Positions 5,112 to 6,238 of a stretch of DNA of 6,238 nt are shown here, one piece after another (within the stretch, counting starts at the first letter, position 1; each line of letters starts with the position of its first letter). Where the stretch lies: assembly GCA_039714735.1 (NCBI GenBank), contig JBDLIT010000191.1, forward strand, positions 1 through 6,238. The letters run 5' to 3'. The translations under genes and the position numbers were made by a program. The notes below the pieces were generated by a model. That model ran no database searches and was not told the DNA's origin. It saw only the letters and a program-made list of their open reading frames with translations. This stretch comes from JASJBU01 sp039714735. GTDB lineage: Bacteria; Pseudomonadota; Gammaproteobacteria; Chromatiales; Chromatiaceae.

Positions 5112-5789
5112 ATGTGTGAAAGTAAGAGGATCGACCGTCGGGATATGATGAAGATGCTGGCTGTCGTTGGACTTGGTGGCATGACAGGCACGCTCTCGGC
5201 CGGGTCTGGTGCAATGATCCCCGGCAAGGGCTGGGTCGCGGCTTCAGGAGAGGCCTGTGCTGGTGACGGTACACCCTTGCAGTTCATTCCCAAGACGGCA
5301 GCGGATGCCAAACCTCTTGAGAGTGAACTGGAGAAATATCCCAAGTGCCCCTACTGTGGCATGGATCGGAAGAAATGGCAGCATAGTCGGCATCTGGTGC
5401 AGTACGAAGACGATCTGGTTGATGGTACCTGTTCCATTCATTGCTTAGCCGTCAGCCTGTCGCTGAACCTCGACCGTGGCCCCAAGGCCATCTACGCAGC
5501 GGATTTTGGCTCAAAGGAAGCGGTCAAACCGTTGGTCGAAGTAGACAAGGCCAGCTATCTGATCGGCAGCGGCTTAAAAGGCACCATGAGCAAGAAGAGC
5601 AAGATGGCCTTCGCCTCCGCCGATGCCGCCAAGACAGCGATGGCGCAACATGGCGGTGAATTGGGTGCTTTTGATGATGCCTTGCGCGAAACCTATCTGG
5701 GTATGCATGCGGATACGATGATGATAAGAAAAAACCGCGCTGAACGCCGCAAACACATGATGAAGAAGATGAAGGAGAAAAACGGCTGA
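5112..5789 (+). CDS. NosL-like protein with twin-arginine signal, probable Cu(I)-binding chaperone
   Basis: 225 residues from ATG 5112. The N-terminus has DRRDMMK (8-14) then a hydrophobic stretch MLAVVGLGGMTG, an acceptable twin-arginine signal with weak consensus after the arginines. The mature part shows the NosL pattern: KCPYCGM (Cys79, Cys82, Met84), HSRHLVQYED (91-100), GTCSIHC (Cys107, Cys111), and a C-terminal half with GTMSKKSKMAFAS and a FDDAL motif (187-191). NosL is known as a Cu(I) chaperone for nitrous oxide reductase, and these Cys, Met and His residues are the expected copper ligands. Two points are unusual: NosL proteins are normally lipoproteins, not Tat substrates, and a Met-, His- and Lys-rich tail (198-225) extends past the usual end. 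No nosZ is in the window, so the client may be another copper enzyme. It lies 82 bases after the preceding gene, probably the same transcript. Confidence 0.88.
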   Translation: MCESKRIDRRDMMKMLAVVGLGGMTGTLSAGSGAMIPGKGWVAASGEACAGDGTPLQFIPKTAADAKPLESELEKYPKCPYCGMDRKKWQHSRHLVQYEDDLVDGTCSIHCLAVSLSLNLDRGPKAIYAADFGSKEAVKPLVEVDKASYLIGSGLKGTMSKKSKMAFASADAAKTAMAQHGGELGAFDDALRETYLGMHADTMMIRKNRAERRKHMMKKMKEKNG

Positions 5790-5808
5790 CATCTTGCGAT
5801 AACAGATG

Positions 5809-5842
5809 CCGGGGATGCTTCAAGAAATCTCAAGCACCCCGG
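5809..5842 (+). terminator. Hairpin after the operon, possible terminator
   Basis: CCGGGGATGCTT (5809-5820) pairs with AAGCACCCCGG (5832-5842), giving eleven base pairs with one bulged A and an eleven-base loop. It sits about twenty bases after the last stop codon, as expected for a terminator. The following bases (TGCTTCTGCC) are only mildly T-rich, so intrinsic termination is uncertain. The right arm can instead fold with downstream sequence, AAGCACC (5832-5838) with GGTGCTT (5841-5847). The structure may protect mRNA ends or be a palindromic repeat. Confidence 0.55.
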
Positions 5843-5935
5843 TGCTTCTGCCTCATCTAATATGTAGAAATTTAAATTTGAAGTGACATAGATAAAGAGA
5901 CCTTCTGAAATCATCTGACAATTCATATCTGCGTT

Positions 5936-6238
5936 ATGCATTCACCCACCATAGAAGAGAAATCAAAATATAATCTTGAAGGCGGTGTGGAAATTGTTCT
6001 GCCAAGAAACGCAATCCCCACTATCAGAAGGCTGCTCAGCGCACATTCCGGACATCGATGTAATTTACTTGATAGACGGAAATCAAACCCATTGTGGTTG
6101 TTCGGTCACTGGCTCCTTGAACGACAGCTATCCGAGGTGGAGCCGCCGTTCATCGTCTTGCAGCGACCTGCTGCTTATCGGCCGAAGCCGCCACTGGAGA
6201 TTTCGTTGACTACTTCCGCTATGGTATCGTTACCGGTC
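5936..6238 (+). CDS. Open frame of unknown function, running off the right edge
   Basis: 101 codons open from ATG at 5936 to the end of the window without a stop, so any product would be truncated here. A start at GTG in the GGVEIV segment is an alternative. No ribosome binding site precedes the ATG. The peptide (VEIVLPRNAIPTIRRLL near residues 18-34, then an Arg- and Trp-rich part with PLWLFGHWLLERQL) shows no motif or membrane segment that I recognise. Other frames over the same stretch also have protein-like segments, one of them (5976-6209) closed by a stop, so the coding frame is not settled. It could be the start of an unrelated gene, a relic, or intergenic sequence. Confidence 0.25.
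   Translation, partial: MHSPTIEEKSKYNLEGGVEIVLPRNAIPTIRRLLSAHSGHRCNLLDRRKSNPLWLFGHWLLERQLSEVEPPFIVLQRPAAYRPKPPLEISLTTSAMVSLPV

Noticed and set aside
5976..6209. Plus-strand 77-codon open frame
   Set aside because: No ribosome binding site, no known motif and an Arg/Ser-rich end; the frame starting at 5936 is longer and open, so this one was not listed as a gene, though neither is secure.
1..6238. CRISPR array, tRNA or rRNA genes
   Set aside because: No regularly spaced direct repeats, cloverleaf-like segments or rRNA-like sequence were seen.

Overview
The window looks like an accessory stretch of a gammaproteobacterial chromosome. It has about 50% GC, gammaproteobacterial-looking ANR/DNR-type regulation and an ISL3-family insertion at its left edge. 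A facultatively anaerobic, denitrifying or sulfur-oxidising lineage would fit, but this is inference from gene content and no marker gene fixes the taxon.

Layout. Positions 1-112 are the end of an ISL3-family insertion sequence, with the first 23 codons of its transposase on the minus strand. Positions 113-642 are gene-poor. They contain an imperfect palindromic repeat (191-312) and a short minus-strand open frame that may be a gene relic. Positions 643-726 look like a promoter region, with a near-consensus FNR/ANR/DNR box (TTGAT-N4-GTCAA) and a second palindrome just downstream. From 727 to 5789 there are seven genes on the plus strand. The first six overlap or are 3-4 bases apart, and the seventh follows after 82 bases with a strong ribosome binding site. 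A GC-rich hairpin (5809-5842) closes the cluster. An unidentified open frame then runs off the right edge (5936-6238).

The gene order is: a small anchored or secreted protein; a MacB/FtsX-type ABC permease; its ATPase; an 8-TM membrane protein whose cysteines and histidine cluster are all predicted to face the periplasm; a TlpA/ResA-like thioredoxin lipoprotein; a TauE/SafE-like (DsbD_2/UreH-type) membrane protein with an HCxGMC motif; and a NosL-like protein with a twin-arginine signal.

The likely theme is handling of a metal (copper is favoured) and of thiols at the outer face of the inner membrane, to mature or protect a respiratory metalloenzyme under low oxygen or denitrifying conditions. 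It resembles the nos accessory set (NosL plus an ABC transporter), but no nosZ, nosD or NosY-type gene is present, and the membrane protein and small protein are not recognised as named families. The combination as a dedicated periplasmic copper/thiol system is the main lead here. Substrate and client are not shown by the sequence.
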